From: Actinomycetota bacterium
GTDB taxonomy: Bacteria; Actinomycetota; Actinomycetes; Streptosporangiales; Streptosporangiaceae
DNA length: 64,000 nt
Assembly (NCBI GenBank): GCA_027313705.1
Contig: DAHVDE010000037.1
Span: 62,001 to 126,000 of the forward strand
Direction: 5' to 3'
Shown: positions 26,619-35,006 of the stretch, in pieces
Layout: each line of letters starts with the position of its first letter
Numbering within the stretch: position 1 is the first letter of the stretch
The notes under the pieces: generated by a model
What the model saw: the letters and a program-made list of their open reading frames with translations, nothing else
What the model was told of the DNA's origin: nothing
Databases searched by the model: none
Program-made: the position numbers and the translations under genes

Positions 26619-27297
26619 TGACCAGCGCCAGGAACAGCGCCTGCTGGCTGCCCGCTTCCGGATGCCACTGCACGCCGATCGCGAACGGGTGGGACCCGAG
26701 CTCGAATGCCTCGATCAGGCCGTCGTCTGCCCAGGCGGTGGCAGTCAGCCTGCTGGCTAGCCGGTCGACGCCCTGATGATGGTGCGTCGGCACAGCCACG
26801 GGGCCTGGCCCGAGTATGGCGGCCAGGCTGCCCGCCTCGCCGACGACCACCTTGTGCTCGCCGTACCCGCCGCGGACAGGGGAGTGCTCGTCGTGACCAA
26901 GCACGTCGGGCAGGTGCTGCAGCAAGGTACCGCCGAGCGCGATGTTCATGAGCTGCATGCCGCGGCAGATCCCGAGCACCGGCTTGCCCGCGTCGAGCGC
27001 GGCACGGAACAGGGCAAGCTCGGCGGCGTCGCGCTCCGGCCTGATGACCGTCGTGTGCGGGCCTGGCTGCTGGCCGTAATGCTCGGGATGCACGTCGGGT
27101 CCGCCGGAGATGATCAGCCCGTCCAGGCCGCTCAGCGCCGCCTCGATGCCTGGCACTGGCGGCAGCAGCACGGGCACGCCGCCGGCCGCGGCCACTTCGT
27201 TGACGTAGGTCTGGGGAAGCAAGGTCGCGTGCTGCTCCCACTGCCGCCAGGTCGCTGACTCGCTGTAGGCGGTAATGCCGATGACGGGGGGTGCCAC
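26602..27297 (-). CDS. Gamma-glutamyl-gamma-aminobutyrate hydrolase family (class I amidotransferase-like, PuuD-type)
   Basis: 231 residues. Starts PPVIGITAYSE, the PuuD N-terminus; the nucleophile Cys is in VLGICRGMQLMNIALGG and the His-Glu pair in FAIGVQWHPEAG. GLIISGGPDVHPEHYG is also typical. The family hydrolyses gamma-glutamyl amides to free glutamate and the amine-derived product. An ideal AGGAGG lies 5-6 nt before the GTG. It is the last gene of the gamma-glutamyl catabolic operon, and in this context probably releases the oxidised product from glutamate. Confidence 0.92.
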   Translation of the reverse strand: MAPPVIGITAYSESATWRQWEQHATLLPQTYVNEVAAAGGVPVLLPPVPGIEAALSGLDGLIISGGPDVHPEHYGQQPGPHTTVIRPERDAAELALFRAALDAGKPVLGICRGMQLMNIALGGTLLQHLPDVLGHDEHSPVRGGYGEHKVVVGEAGSLAAILGPGPVAVPTHHHQGVDRLASRLTATAWADDGLIEAFELGSHPFAIGVQWHPEAGSQQALFLALVTAASA

Positions 27298-27354
27298 CGT
27301 TTCCTCCTGTGTTGACTTTTCCCCTCCTGCGCTCTTCGGGGGCGCGCCTGAGGG

Positions 27355-28116
27355 CTACAAGGGCGTCACGTAGGCGCCGGCGATACCGCCGTCGACCAGG
27401 AACTGCGACGCGGTGATGAACGAGGAGTCATCACTTGCCAGGAACGCTACGGCGGCCGCTATTTCTTCCGGTTCGGCGAAACGTCCCATCGGCACGTGCA
27501 CCAGGCGCCTGGCCGCCCGCTCCGGGTCCTTGGCGAACAGTTCCCGCAGCAGCGGGGTGTTGACCGGCCCTGGGCAGAGCGCGTTCACCCTGATGCCCTC
27601 GCGGGCGAACTGCACCCCGAGTTCCCTGCTCATCGCGAGCACGCCGCCCTTGGATGCGGTGTAGGAAATCTGCGAGGTCGCCGCGCCGAGCACGGCCACG
27701 AACGACGCGGTGTTGATGATCGAGCCCTTGCCCGCCGCCTGCATGTGCGGGATCACGTACTTGCAGCACAGGTACACCGAGGTCAGGTTGATTTCCTGTA
27801 CCCGCCGCCAGGCGTCGATGCCGGTAGTCAGGATCGAGTCGTCGTCAGGTGGCGAGATGCCCGCGTTGTTGAATGCGATGTCGATCCGCCCGTACTCGGC
27901 CGCCACATTGTCGAACAGCCGCCTGACGTCGTCTTCTTCGGCCACGTCGGCCCGCACGAACCTCCCGCCGACCTCGGCGGCGGCCGCCGCTCCAGCCGGC
28001 TCGTCGATGTCGACAGCCACGACCCTGGCGCCTTCTGCGGCCAGCCGCCTGGCACTGGCCAGCCCGATACCGCTGCCTGCCCCGGTAATGACAGCGACCC
28101 GGTCTTGCAAGCGCAT
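27355..28116 (-). CDS. Short-chain dehydrogenase/reductase
   Basis: 253 residues, classical SDR. Cofactor motif TGAGSGIG, with an Asp after beta-2 (VVAVDID) favouring NAD(H); FNNAGIS; catalytic Ser in IINTASFVAV and YTASK as the Tyr-x3-Lys pair; C-terminal FLVDGGIAGAY. It lies between the aldehyde dehydrogenase and the gamma-glutamyl hydrolase genes, so a role in oxidising the alcohol end of a gamma-glutamylated amino-alcohol is my inference. Annotation pipelines would call it a 3-oxoacyl-ACP reductase, which I think is wrong here. GGGGG precedes the ATG. Confidence 0.9.
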   Translation of the reverse strand: MRLQDRVAVITGAGSGIGLASARRLAAEGARVVAVDIDEPAGAAAAAEVGGRFVRADVAEEDDVRRLFDNVAAEYGRIDIAFNNAGISPPDDDSILTTGIDAWRRVQEINLTSVYLCCKYVIPHMQAAGKGSIINTASFVAVLGAATSQISYTASKGGVLAMSRELGVQFAREGIRVNALCPGPVNTPLLRELFAKDPERAARRLVHVPMGRFAEPEEIAAAVAFLASDDSSFITASQFLVDGGIAGAYVTPL

Positions 28117-28161
28117 GGAACCCCCAAATGTGTGTGATGCTGCGCGTGATGCGCGGTTTAG

Positions 28162-28217
28162 TCAGTTGCCATTACTAAGTTGCCATTAGTAGGTTGCCAT
28201 TAGTCAGATGCCATGAA
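28162..28217. repeat. 14-bp tandem repeat, four copies, spanning the aldehyde dehydrogenase stop
   Basis: On the plus strand the units TCAGTTGCCATTAC, TAAGTTGCCATTAG, TAGGTTGCCATTAG and TCAGATGCCATGAA follow each other without gap. The last unit covers the final codons of the aldehyde dehydrogenase, whose stop is at 28200-28202. The unit appears to have been amplified from the gene's own 3' end into the gap before the SDR gene. Regulatory meaning is unknown. Confidence 0.85.
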
Positions 28218-29561
28218 GACGTTCTTGACCTCGGTGAACGCGTCGAGCGCATCGGGCCCGAGCTCCCTGCCGAGACCCGATTGCTTGAACCCGCCGAACG
28301 GAGTCCAGTAACGCACCGACGAGTGCGAGTTCACCGACAGGTTCCCGGCCTCGACCCCGCGCGACACCCGGATGGCGCGGCCGAGATCACGGGTCCAGAT
28401 GGATCCGGACAGCCCGTAGGGCGTGTCGTTGGCCAGTTCGACCGCCTGCGCCTCGTCGCTGAACGGCGTCACGGTCACCACCGGCCCGAAGATCTCCTCC
28501 CGGTACGCCCGGTCGGTGAAGCTGACCGGCGCGAGCACCGTCGGGGGATACCAGTAACCAGGCCCGGCCTGCTGATGCCCGGCAAAGGCGACCGGCGATC
28601 CTTCCGGCACGTAGGAGGCGACATGCGCGCGATGCCCGGCCGAGATAAGCGGCCCCATCTCGGTGTCAGGCGAAGCGGGGTCGCCCACCCTGACGCCCTT
28701 GACCGCTGGCTCGAGTAGTTCCATGAATCGTTCGAATGCCGATTTTTCTACCAGAATTCTCGAACGAGCGCAGCAATCCTGGCCGGCGTTGTCGAAGACG
28801 GCGTAAGGCGCCGTTGCCGCGGCCCGCTCCAGGTCGGAGTCGGCGAACACTATGTTCGCGCTCTTGCCGCCTAGCTCGAGCGTGAGCCGCTTGACCTGCT
28901 GCGCGCAGCCGGTCATGACCTGCTTGCCGACCTGGGTGGAGCCGGTGAACACGATTTTCCTGACGCCGGGGTGATCGACCAGGCGCTGGCCCACGACGGA
29001 ACCCTTGCCAGGGAGCACCTGGAACACCCCCTCAGGCAGGCCGGCCTCGAGGGCAAGCTGGCCGACCCTGATCGCGGTCAGCGGCGTCAGCTCGGCCGGC
29101 TTGGCGATGACCGCGTTGCCCGCCGCGAGCGCGGGGGCCAGCCCCCAGGAAAGTATCGGCATCGGGAAGTTCCACGGCACGATCAGCCCGACGACGCCGA
29201 GCGGCTCGTTGAACGTGACATCGAGGCCGCCCGCGACAGGGATCTGCTTGCCCGTGAGGCGCTCGGGGGCGGCGGCGTAGTACGCGATGACGTCCCTGAG
29301 CTGGCCGGCCTCCCAGCGGGCGGCACTGACCGGGTGGCCGGAGTTGGCCACCTCGAGTTGGGCGAGTTCCTCGCCGGCCGCGTCGACGGCGGCGGCGAAG
29401 GCGCGCAGCAGCCTGGCGCGGTCGCCAGGCGCGACCGCTCGCCAGGAGCGCTGTGCCGACCTGGCTCGTTCGATCGCGGCGTCCGTCTCCTCCGCCGAGG
29501 TGCCTGGAACCGTGGTCACCGGCTGCTCGGTGGCAGGGTTAAGCACGGTATAGCTGGACAT
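28200..29561 (-). CDS. NAD(P)-dependent aldehyde dehydrogenase
   Basis: 453 residues, ALDH superfamily. GLIVPWNFPMPILSWGLAPA and the cofactor loop IVFTGSTQVGKQVM are present; the general-base Glu is in LTLELGGKSANIVF and the catalytic Cys in NAGQDCCARSRILVE. The C-terminus shows EEIFGPVVTVTPF and PFGGFKQSGLGRELG. In the gamma-glutamyl pathway it corresponds to PuuC, which oxidises the gamma-glutamyl aldehyde to the acid. It lies 28 bp after the glutamine-synthetase-like gene. Confidence 0.93.
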   Translation of the reverse strand: MSSYTVLNPATEQPVTTVPGTSAEETDAAIERARSAQRSWRAVAPGDRARLLRAFAAAVDAAGEELAQLEVANSGHPVSAARWEAGQLRDVIAYYAAAPERLTGKQIPVAGGLDVTFNEPLGVVGLIVPWNFPMPILSWGLAPALAAGNAVIAKPAELTPLTAIRVGQLALEAGLPEGVFQVLPGKGSVVGQRLVDHPGVRKIVFTGSTQVGKQVMTGCAQQVKRLTLELGGKSANIVFADSDLERAAATAPYAVFDNAGQDCCARSRILVEKSAFERFMELLEPAVKGVRVGDPASPDTEMGPLISAGHRAHVASYVPEGSPVAFAGHQQAGPGYWYPPTVLAPVSFTDRAYREEIFGPVVTVTPFSDEAQAVELANDTPYGLSGSIWTRDLGRAIRVSRGVEAGNLSVNSHSSVRYWTPFGGFKQSGLGRELGPDALDAFTEVKNVFMASD

Positions 29562-29589
29562 TGTTCTCCTTTGGCGTGTCTGGCTCTGC

Positions 29590-30981
29590 CTACAGGCGCT
29601 CGAAGCCGCGGCGCAGCTCCCAGTCGGTCACCGCGGCGTCGAAGGCCGCTAGCTCGACCCTCGCGTAGTTCGCGTAGTGGGCCTGGACCTGGGTGCCGAA
29701 AGCGGTCGCGGCAAGCTCGCTTTCCTCCCACAGGGCCAGCGCATCCCGCAGCGTGTGCGGGACCTTAGGGCCTTCGTCGGCGTAGGCATTGCCGGCGAAG
29801 GCGGGTTCCAGCGGCAGCTCGCTGTCGATGCCGTGCAGGCCAGCCGCGATCATGGCCGCGGCCGCGAGGTAAGGATTCACGTCGCCTCCTGGCGTGCGGT
29901 TCTCCACCCGCAGCGCCTGGCCGTGCCCGACCAGGCGCAGTGCGCAGGTGCGGTTGTCCTCGCCCCAGCGGACGGCGGTCGGCGCGAAACTACCTGGCAC
30001 GAAGCGCTTGTATGAGTTGATGTTGGGCGCATAGGCCAGCGTGAGGTCGCGGAGCGCGGCTAGCTGGCCGGCCAGGAAGTGCTCGCCGAGCCTGGACAGG
30101 CCGTGCTTGCCCTCGCCCGCCAGGATCGGCTGGCCGTCCTGGCGGGCCCGCAGGGACAGGTGGATGTGGCAGGAGTTGCCCTCGCGGAGATTGGGCTTGG
30201 CCATGAAGGTGAGCGACATGCCTTCCTGGGCGGCGATCTCCTTGGCACCCGTTTTGTAGATCGAGTGATTGTCGCAGGTGGTGAGCACATCGCTGTAACG
30301 GAAGGCGATCTCGTGCTGGCCGAGGTTGCATTCGCCCTTGGCCGACTCCACATACATTCCCGCGCCGCTCATGCCGCCGGTGATCCGGCGCAGCAGCGGG
30401 TCGATCCGCGAGGTGCCGAGTATCGAGTAGTCGACGTTGTACTGGTTGGCAGGGACCAGGCTGGCGTAACTCTTGTCCGCGGCCTGCTCGTAGCTGTCCT
30501 TGAAAACGATGAACTCCAGTTCGGTGCCCGCCAGCGCGATCCAGCCGCGCTCGGCCAGTCGCGCGACCTGTGCCTGGAGTATCTGACGTGGCGAGGCGAC
30601 CACGGGGGTGCCGTCCAGCCAGGTGAGGTCGGCGAGCACCAGGGCGGTGGCGGGCAGCCACGGCACGCGGCGCAGGGTCGGCAGGTCGGGCTTCAGCACG
30701 AAGTCCCCGTAACCCCGTTCCCACGAGGACATCTCGTAGCCTTGAACGGTGTTCATGTCCACGTCAACTGCCAGGAGGTAGTTACAACCCTCGGCGTGAT
30801 GTGGGATGACCTCGTCGAAGAAGTACTCCGCCGACAGGCGCTTGCCCTGCAGCCGTCCTTGCATGTCGGTGAAGGCGAGGATCACCGTGTCGATCTCGCC
30901 CGCGTCGACGCCGGCTTGCAGTTGCGCTGTGCTGAGCATCCCAGGTCGCGGGTACGTGCTCAGGCCGTGGCTGTCCGTCAT
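29590..30981 (-). CDS. Glutamine-synthetase-like gamma-glutamyl amine ligase (GlnA4/PuuA type)
   Basis: 463 residues. GS catalytic-domain features are clear: AGTELEFIVF and ESAKGECNLGQHEIAFRYSD with metal-binding Glu residues, SCHIHLSL, FVPGSFAPTAVRWGEDNRTC and RVENRTPGGDVNPYLAAAA. It differs from true GlnA (no adenylylation loop) and resembles enzymes that attach glutamate's gamma-carboxyl to amines, such as PuuA (putrescine) and Streptomyces GlnA4 (ethanolamine). The adjacent permease, ALDH, SDR and gamma-glutamyl hydrolase support a catabolic role. Ethanolamine or another amino-alcohol is my preferred substrate because an SDR, not an amine oxidase, accompanies it. Confidence 0.9.
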   Translation of the reverse strand: MTDSHGLSTYPRPGMLSTAQLQAGVDAGEIDTVILAFTDMQGRLQGKRLSAEYFFDEVIPHHAEGCNYLLAVDVDMNTVQGYEMSSWERGYGDFVLKPDLPTLRRVPWLPATALVLADLTWLDGTPVVASPRQILQAQVARLAERGWIALAGTELEFIVFKDSYEQAADKSYASLVPANQYNVDYSILGTSRIDPLLRRITGGMSGAGMYVESAKGECNLGQHEIAFRYSDVLTTCDNHSIYKTGAKEIAAQEGMSLTFMAKPNLREGNSCHIHLSLRARQDGQPILAGEGKHGLSRLGEHFLAGQLAALRDLTLAYAPNINSYKRFVPGSFAPTAVRWGEDNRTCALRLVGHGQALRVENRTPGGDVNPYLAAAAMIAAGLHGIDSELPLEPAFAGNAYADEGPKVPHTLRDALALWEESELAATAFGTQVQAHYANYARVELAAFDAAVTDWELRRGFERL

Positions 30982-31001
30982 GTCGCCCTTTCCAGCTCTC
31001 G

Positions 31002-32567
31002 CTAGCTCGCTAGCTCACGTTCGATCGCGGCCAGTTCCTCGGCGCTGCCCTGGACCTTAGGCCCGGTGAACCAGTTGCGCGCCGACGCCAGCCAGTAGAT
31101 TCCCGCGTAGCCGATGACCACGACGACCGCCACGACGGCGTAGTTGAAAGTGTCGAGGTCGAGGGTGCCTCCGCTGAACACAGGACCGAACTGCGGCAGC
31201 ATGAACAAGATCGTGATGAAGGCCACCCAGACCACAGAGATCCAGCCGATCGGCGCGCTCCACCTGCCGAGGCTCCACGGTCCTGGCACGAACCTCGGGC
31301 CCTGGAGCCTGCGCAGCAGGGTCGGCAGCACATAGGCGATGTAGAGGCCGATCACCGCGATCGAGGTGACGGCGCCGTAGGCCACTCCGTTCCACAGGTA
31401 GGGGAGGCCGAGTACCAGCGCGCCGGCGACTGCCAGCCAGATCGCGTTGGTCGGAGTCCTGGTGCGGTGGTTCACCCGATGCCAGATCCTTGACCCTGGC
31501 AGCGCGCCGTCACGCGAGAATGCGTAGATCATCCGCGAGTTAGCGGTCACCGAGGACATGCCGCAGAACAACTGGGCGCCGATCGCGACAAGCAGCAGCA
31601 GTTTCGCCCCGGTCGAGCCGAGAGCGTCCAGCCACACCTGCGCCGGGGCGGCGCTGCCCTGTGCCGCCTCGCCGAGGTACAGCTTGCCGCCGATCGGCCC
31701 CTGGATCGCGAACACCATGCCGACGAGCAGTAGCCAGCCGGCCACCAGCGAGACCACGATCGACATGACGATGCCGCGCGGGCCCGCGGTGGACGCCTTG
31801 TGCGTCTCCTCGGTCAGGTGCGCGGAGGCGTCATAGCCGGTGAAGGTGTACTGGGCGGTGAGCAGGCCGACGGGGACGATGTACCACCAGCCGACGTTCA
31901 GGCCGCTGCCGTTGAACAGGCCGGTGAAAACGTCCTTGGCCGGGAGGTGGTGAGTCGGGAGGAACGCCACCATGCACACGATGATCAGCACGCCGATGAT
32001 GTGCCACCAGACGCTGATGTCGTTGAGCAGTGCCACCAGCCTGATCCCGAACTGGTTGAGCAGGCCGTGCACGAGCAGCACGACCGCGAAGATCACGATG
32101 GTCTCCCAGTGGGCTTCGCCCATGCCGAACGTCAGGTTCAGGAATGCGTTGATGAAGAACGCCGCGCCGAAGTCGATGCCCGCCGTGACCGCGACCTGCC
32201 CGATGAAGTTGAACCAGCCAGTGAACCACGACCAGGCGGCGCCGTGGCTCGGGGCCAGCTTGGCCGCCCAGTAGTACAGGCCGCCAGCCGTCGGATAACT
32301 CGAGCAGACTTCTGCCATCGCCAGGCCGACGAACAGCGTCATGACGCCGACGCCGAGCCAGCCCCACACGATGACGGCGGGGCCGCCGAGATCCATGCCA
32401 AAGTAGAAGAGAGTCAGGCAACCTGACAGGATCGAGATGATCGTGAAGGAGACGGCGAAGTTCGAGAAACCTGACATCCGCCGCACGAGTTCCTGGGCAT
32501 AGCCGAGCCTGTGCAGGGTTTCCTCGTCGCTGAGCGCGGCGGGGGGCGCTTGATCGTTGACAGCCAC
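31002..32567 (-). CDS. APC-superfamily amino acid/amine permease
   Basis: 521 residues, twelve hydrophobic segments. Begins with a hydrophilic LHRLGYAQELVRRMSGFSNF, typical of bacterial GABA/choline-type permeases; SYPTAGGLYYWAAKL and YDASAHLTEETHKASTAGPR are family signatures. SRDGALPGSRIWHRVNHRTR follows in the second half. It is the first gene of the gamma-glutamyl operon (20 bp before the GS-like gene) and presumably imports the amine. A divergent FadR-family regulator gene starts 194 bp away with palindromic sites in between. Confidence 0.92.
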   Translation of the reverse strand: MAVNDQAPPAALSDEETLHRLGYAQELVRRMSGFSNFAVSFTIISILSGCLTLFYFGMDLGGPAVIVWGWLGVGVMTLFVGLAMAEVCSSYPTAGGLYYWAAKLAPSHGAAWSWFTGWFNFIGQVAVTAGIDFGAAFFINAFLNLTFGMGEAHWETIVIFAVVLLVHGLLNQFGIRLVALLNDISVWWHIIGVLIIVCMVAFLPTHHLPAKDVFTGLFNGSGLNVGWWYIVPVGLLTAQYTFTGYDASAHLTEETHKASTAGPRGIVMSIVVSLVAGWLLLVGMVFAIQGPIGGKLYLGEAAQGSAAPAQVWLDALGSTGAKLLLLVAIGAQLFCGMSSVTANSRMIYAFSRDGALPGSRIWHRVNHRTRTPTNAIWLAVAGALVLGLPYLWNGVAYGAVTSIAVIGLYIAYVLPTLLRRLQGPRFVPGPWSLGRWSAPIGWISVVWVAFITILFMLPQFGPVFSGGTLDLDTFNYAVVAVVVVIGYAGIYWLASARNWFTGPKVQGSAEELAAIERELAS

Positions 32568-32648
32568 TACGTGCTCCTTGCGTCGGAGACTGGTCGGCTC
32601 GGCGGTCAGGCCTGGCGCCGTTGGGGGCTGGCCGCAGTTGAGCTTTAA

Positions 32649-32666
32649 TGGTCTAATAACAGACCA
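32649..32666. promoter_or_regulatory. FadR/GntR-type operator TGGTCT-n6-AGACCA
   Basis: A perfect inverted repeat, TGGTCT (32649-32654) and AGACCA (32661-32666), separated by AATAAC, lies between the divergent permease and regulator genes, 81 bp before the permease start. The TGGTC…GACCA form is the classical FadR-subfamily recognition pattern. Binding by the adjacent regulator is inferred. Confidence 0.72.
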
Positions 32667-32709
32667 ATTGAGGGCCTGGCAAGGTCTGAAGTCAAGAGGT
32701 CAGGGCGAA

Positions 32710-32726
32710 GAACTTCGTAAAAGTTC
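32710..32726. promoter_or_regulatory. Second palindrome GAACTT-n5-AAGTTC upstream of the regulator
   Basis: GAACTT (32710-32715) and AAGTTC (32721-32726) are perfect inverted arms with a 5-nt spacer, 35 bp before the regulator GTG. Its sequence is unlike the TGGTCT site, so it may bind another factor or form an mRNA hairpin. Confidence 0.45.
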
Positions 32727-32761
32727 ATGAAGCAGGAGTTCTACTGGGGAGAGGCGGCGGC

Positions 32762-33556
32762 GTGGGCGGCGGCATGGGCGGCGGCGCGAGCGCGGGCGGT
32801 GGCCCGGGTGGCGGCGTGGGGAGCGGGGGTGACCTGACCGCCCTGCTGCGCCCGGTTCGCGAGGGCAATGCCTTCGAGGAGACCGTCGAGCGGCTGCTGA
32901 CGATCATCAAGCTCGGGCTGGTCGCGCCGGGAAGCCGGCTGCCGCCTGAGCGCGAGCTCTCGGCCCAGCTCGGTGTCAGCCGGCTGACGCTGCGGGATGC
33001 GATCAGCGAACTGCACAAGGCCGGCTACGTCGAACCCAGGCGCGGCCGTACCGGCGGCACCTTCGTGACCTATACAAGGCCGGCCCCGAGCGTCAGCGAG
33101 ATCCGCAGGCTGGCGGCGGAGAACGGCCAGGGCCTGACCGACGCACTGACGTTCAGGTTCGCCGTGGAGACCGGCGCGGCCGACACCCTCGCGCAGCATT
33201 TCCCCGGCTGCGCCGCCGCGGCGGGCTGCCTGAAGCGGCAGGTGCTGCTCGCCAGGCTGGCCGAGGTGAACGCGGCCAGCCTGGCTGACTACCGGCGCCT
33301 CGACACGCTGTTCCACTTGTCGATCGCCGAACTGACCGGGTCGAGCTTGCTGGCAATGGCCTGCACGGACGCCAGGATGCGGCTGAACGACCTGCTGAAC
33401 GCGATTCCCGTGCTCAAGCCGAACATCACCCACACGGCGGGCCAGCACGCCGCGATCGTGGCGGCGATCCTGGCGGGCGACCCTGACCAGGCACGCGCCG
33501 CCGTGGGCGAGCATCTGGCCGGAACCGGAGCCTTGCTGCGCGGTTTCCTCGGCTAA
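32762..33556 (+). CDS. FadR-family (GntR) transcriptional regulator
   Basis: 264 residues. After a Gly-rich tail (residues 1-23), a winged-helix domain reads PGSRLPPERELSAQLGVSRL then TLRDAISELHKAGYVEPRRG. The C-terminal FCD ligand domain has the metal-binding set Asp (YRRLD), His (LFHLS), His (TAGQHAAIV) and His (GEHLAG). It is divergent from the gamma-glutamyl operon and probably represses it through the TGGTCT palindrome, with an amine or gamma-glutamyl intermediate as inducer (inference). The GTG at 32762 has GGGGAGAGG about 10 nt upstream; an ATG four codons later and a GTG at 32816 are alternatives. Confidence 0.9.
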   Translation: MGGGMGGGASAGGGPGGGVGSGGDLTALLRPVREGNAFEETVERLLTIIKLGLVAPGSRLPPERELSAQLGVSRLTLRDAISELHKAGYVEPRRGRTGGTFVTYTRPAPSVSEIRRLAAENGQGLTDALTFRFAVETGAADTLAQHFPGCAAAAGCLKRQVLLARLAEVNAASLADYRRLDTLFHLSIAELTGSSLLAMACTDARMRLNDLLNAIPVLKPNITHTAGQHAAIVAAILAGDPDQARAAVGEHLAGTGALLRGFLG

Positions 33557-33603
33557 CTCAGCTGCGATGAGACGGGCAGCGATGGCGCGGCGCGCGATGG
33601 TCG

Positions 33604-33998
33604 CTCAGGGCGTGAGCTCGCGGCGGCGGGCAAGTGACGTCCGCGCGGTGAGCTGCACGGGGGAGTCTTAGCGCAGCGTTTTTTCCACGGCGGCTGCGGC
33701 GAGACGCGGATCGGCGGCCAGCGCGGCGTGCTGGTCCTGATGCCGCAGCAGGGCCAGCATCGCGTTTGCTGATCGGGCCGGCGGTGGTCTCGTGGCCGGC
33801 GACGAGCAGCAGCACTCAGGTGGCGATCAGTTCGTCGGTGGTCAGCCGCTCGCCCTCGTCACGAGCACCACGAGGTGGCCGTCAAGCTCACTGAACTGCG
33901 AGGCCTCGCGGAACGTGGCATAGAGCGGGCAGGGACCGGTGATCACGGCCGGATCGGCCAGGCTCATCAGGTCGGCCAGGCCTGGCGCTGAGGTCACG
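33604..33998 (-). pseudogene. Broken cytochrome P450 gene
   Basis: A GTG at 33998 opens TSAPGLADLMSLADPAVIT, PLYATFREASQFSELDGHLV, a P450 N-terminus. About 150 codons are then missing. The next frame resumes with DEGERLTTDELIAT, an in-frame TGA where Cys is usual, then VLLLVAGHETTA, the I-helix O2-binding motif. A further shift gives NAMLALLRHQDQHAALAADP, RLAAAAVEKTLR, a TAA in place of the usual Tyr, then DSPVQLT. The heme-Cys region is absent. So there are at least one large deletion, two frame changes and two nonsense codons. It overlaps the upstream SCO6745-type gene as GTGA, so both were once one operon. Confidence 0.85.
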
Positions 33999-34854
33999 TG
34001 CTGGCCTGGACTGCCCGCAGGCCGATCGGGTTCTGGTAAGGCAACGCGGCGGCGCAGGCCACCCCGATCGGAGCGATCACCTCGATGACCTCGGCGGCGA
34101 GTGCCTCGTCGTGCCATGGCCTGGCCGCGGCCTTATCGGTGCGATCCTCGATGTCGACGAGCAGCGCGGCGCCCTTCTCGCTCGGCGTGCCTTCATCTGT
34201 CAGCAGGCCGCGCCCGGACATCCGGCTGACCGCCGCGTCCCACTCGTCGTCCGTCCAGCCCCTGACCGGCTGCATCATTGCCCGCGGCCGTTTCGAGTCG
34301 CCGAGGGTCAGGACTTCGCAGCCGTCGATGTCCGCGGCTAGCAGTGCGGCGAAGTGCCCGTCACCGCGGTGCTCGCGGAGCAGCGTGGCGCCATGCCACA
34401 GCCTGGCGAGCGGCTCGTCTGGCATGGCGAGCGCGGCGTTCGCGCCGCCGAGCACCCGGCCCGCGTAGTCGATCCCGCCGAGTGCCTTGCCAAGCAGGTC
34501 GCCTGCCCGCGCCACCTCGGCGTCGAGCCCGGCGAGCAGCCGCCTGAGCGCGGCGACGGCTCCCGCTTCCCTGGCAGCCAGCGCTCGCTCCGGCGTGATC
34601 AGGTCCCAGACGCCTGGCAGCGCCCGTTTTACCATGGAAGGCGCGAAGTTGTAGAAGGAGGCAATGACCGGAGCGGCGTCGACCCGGCCGAGCGGTGCCG
34701 ACCGTCCAGCGAAGTAGCCGCGCCAGAAGCCGCGCAGGCCTGCCGCCTCGAAGGCGGACTTGCCCTCGTCAGTGAAGTACGTGACGGCGTGGACGGGCTC
34801 AAGCAAAGTCCAGATCCGCCGTGCTGCCCCGGCTGCCTTACTGTCATCCGTCAT
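33994..34854 (-). CDS. SCO6745-family protein (winged-helix-like, function unknown)
   Basis: 286 residues. Matches the actinobacterial family named after SCO6745: starts ARRIWTLLEPVHAVTYFTDE, then GFWRGYFAGRSAPLGRVDAA, FYNFAPSMVKRALPGVWDLI and the C-terminal GWTDDEWDAAVSRMSGRGLL, TDEGTPSEKGAALLVDIEDR and a final PIGVACAAALPYQNPIG. The C-terminal part looks like a MarR-type winged helix, but DNA binding has not been shown to my knowledge. No catalytic motif is evident. It was followed by a P450 gene that is now broken, so any joint pathway is lost. Confidence 0.82.
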   Translation of the reverse strand: MTDDSKAAGAARRIWTLLEPVHAVTYFTDEGKSAFEAAGLRGFWRGYFAGRSAPLGRVDAAPVIASFYNFAPSMVKRALPGVWDLITPERALAAREAGAVAALRRLLAGLDAEVARAGDLLGKALGGIDYAGRVLGGANAALAMPDEPLARLWHGATLLREHRGDGHFAALLAADIDGCEVLTLGDSKRPRAMMQPVRGWTDDEWDAAVSRMSGRGLLTDEGTPSEKGAALLVDIEDRTDKAAARPWHDEALAAEVIEVIAPIGVACAAALPYQNPIGLRAVQAST

Positions 34855-35006
34855 CGCGACTCCTTCTGGTACCGGCTATCCGACATTATGCGCAACCCGG
34901 CTCCTGCGGTCGGCGGGGGCACGTGCCGTTGCTGGTCACAGCGGCGATGGGGCGGAAGGGGCGGGGTGGCTTGCTGGCCGGGAACTATTTACGGCACAAT
35001 GATGTT

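Noticed and set aside
25432-26760. 442-residue open frame opposite the S10 peptidase
   Set aside because: Composition is Arg/Val/Gly-rich antisense sequence, and the S10 catalytic triad on the other strand is intact.
32727-32833. Short Ala-rich open frame overlapping the FadR-type gene start
   Set aside because: It has an ATG but is only the alternative frame of a GGC/GCG repeat run and ends inside the regulator; no independent support.
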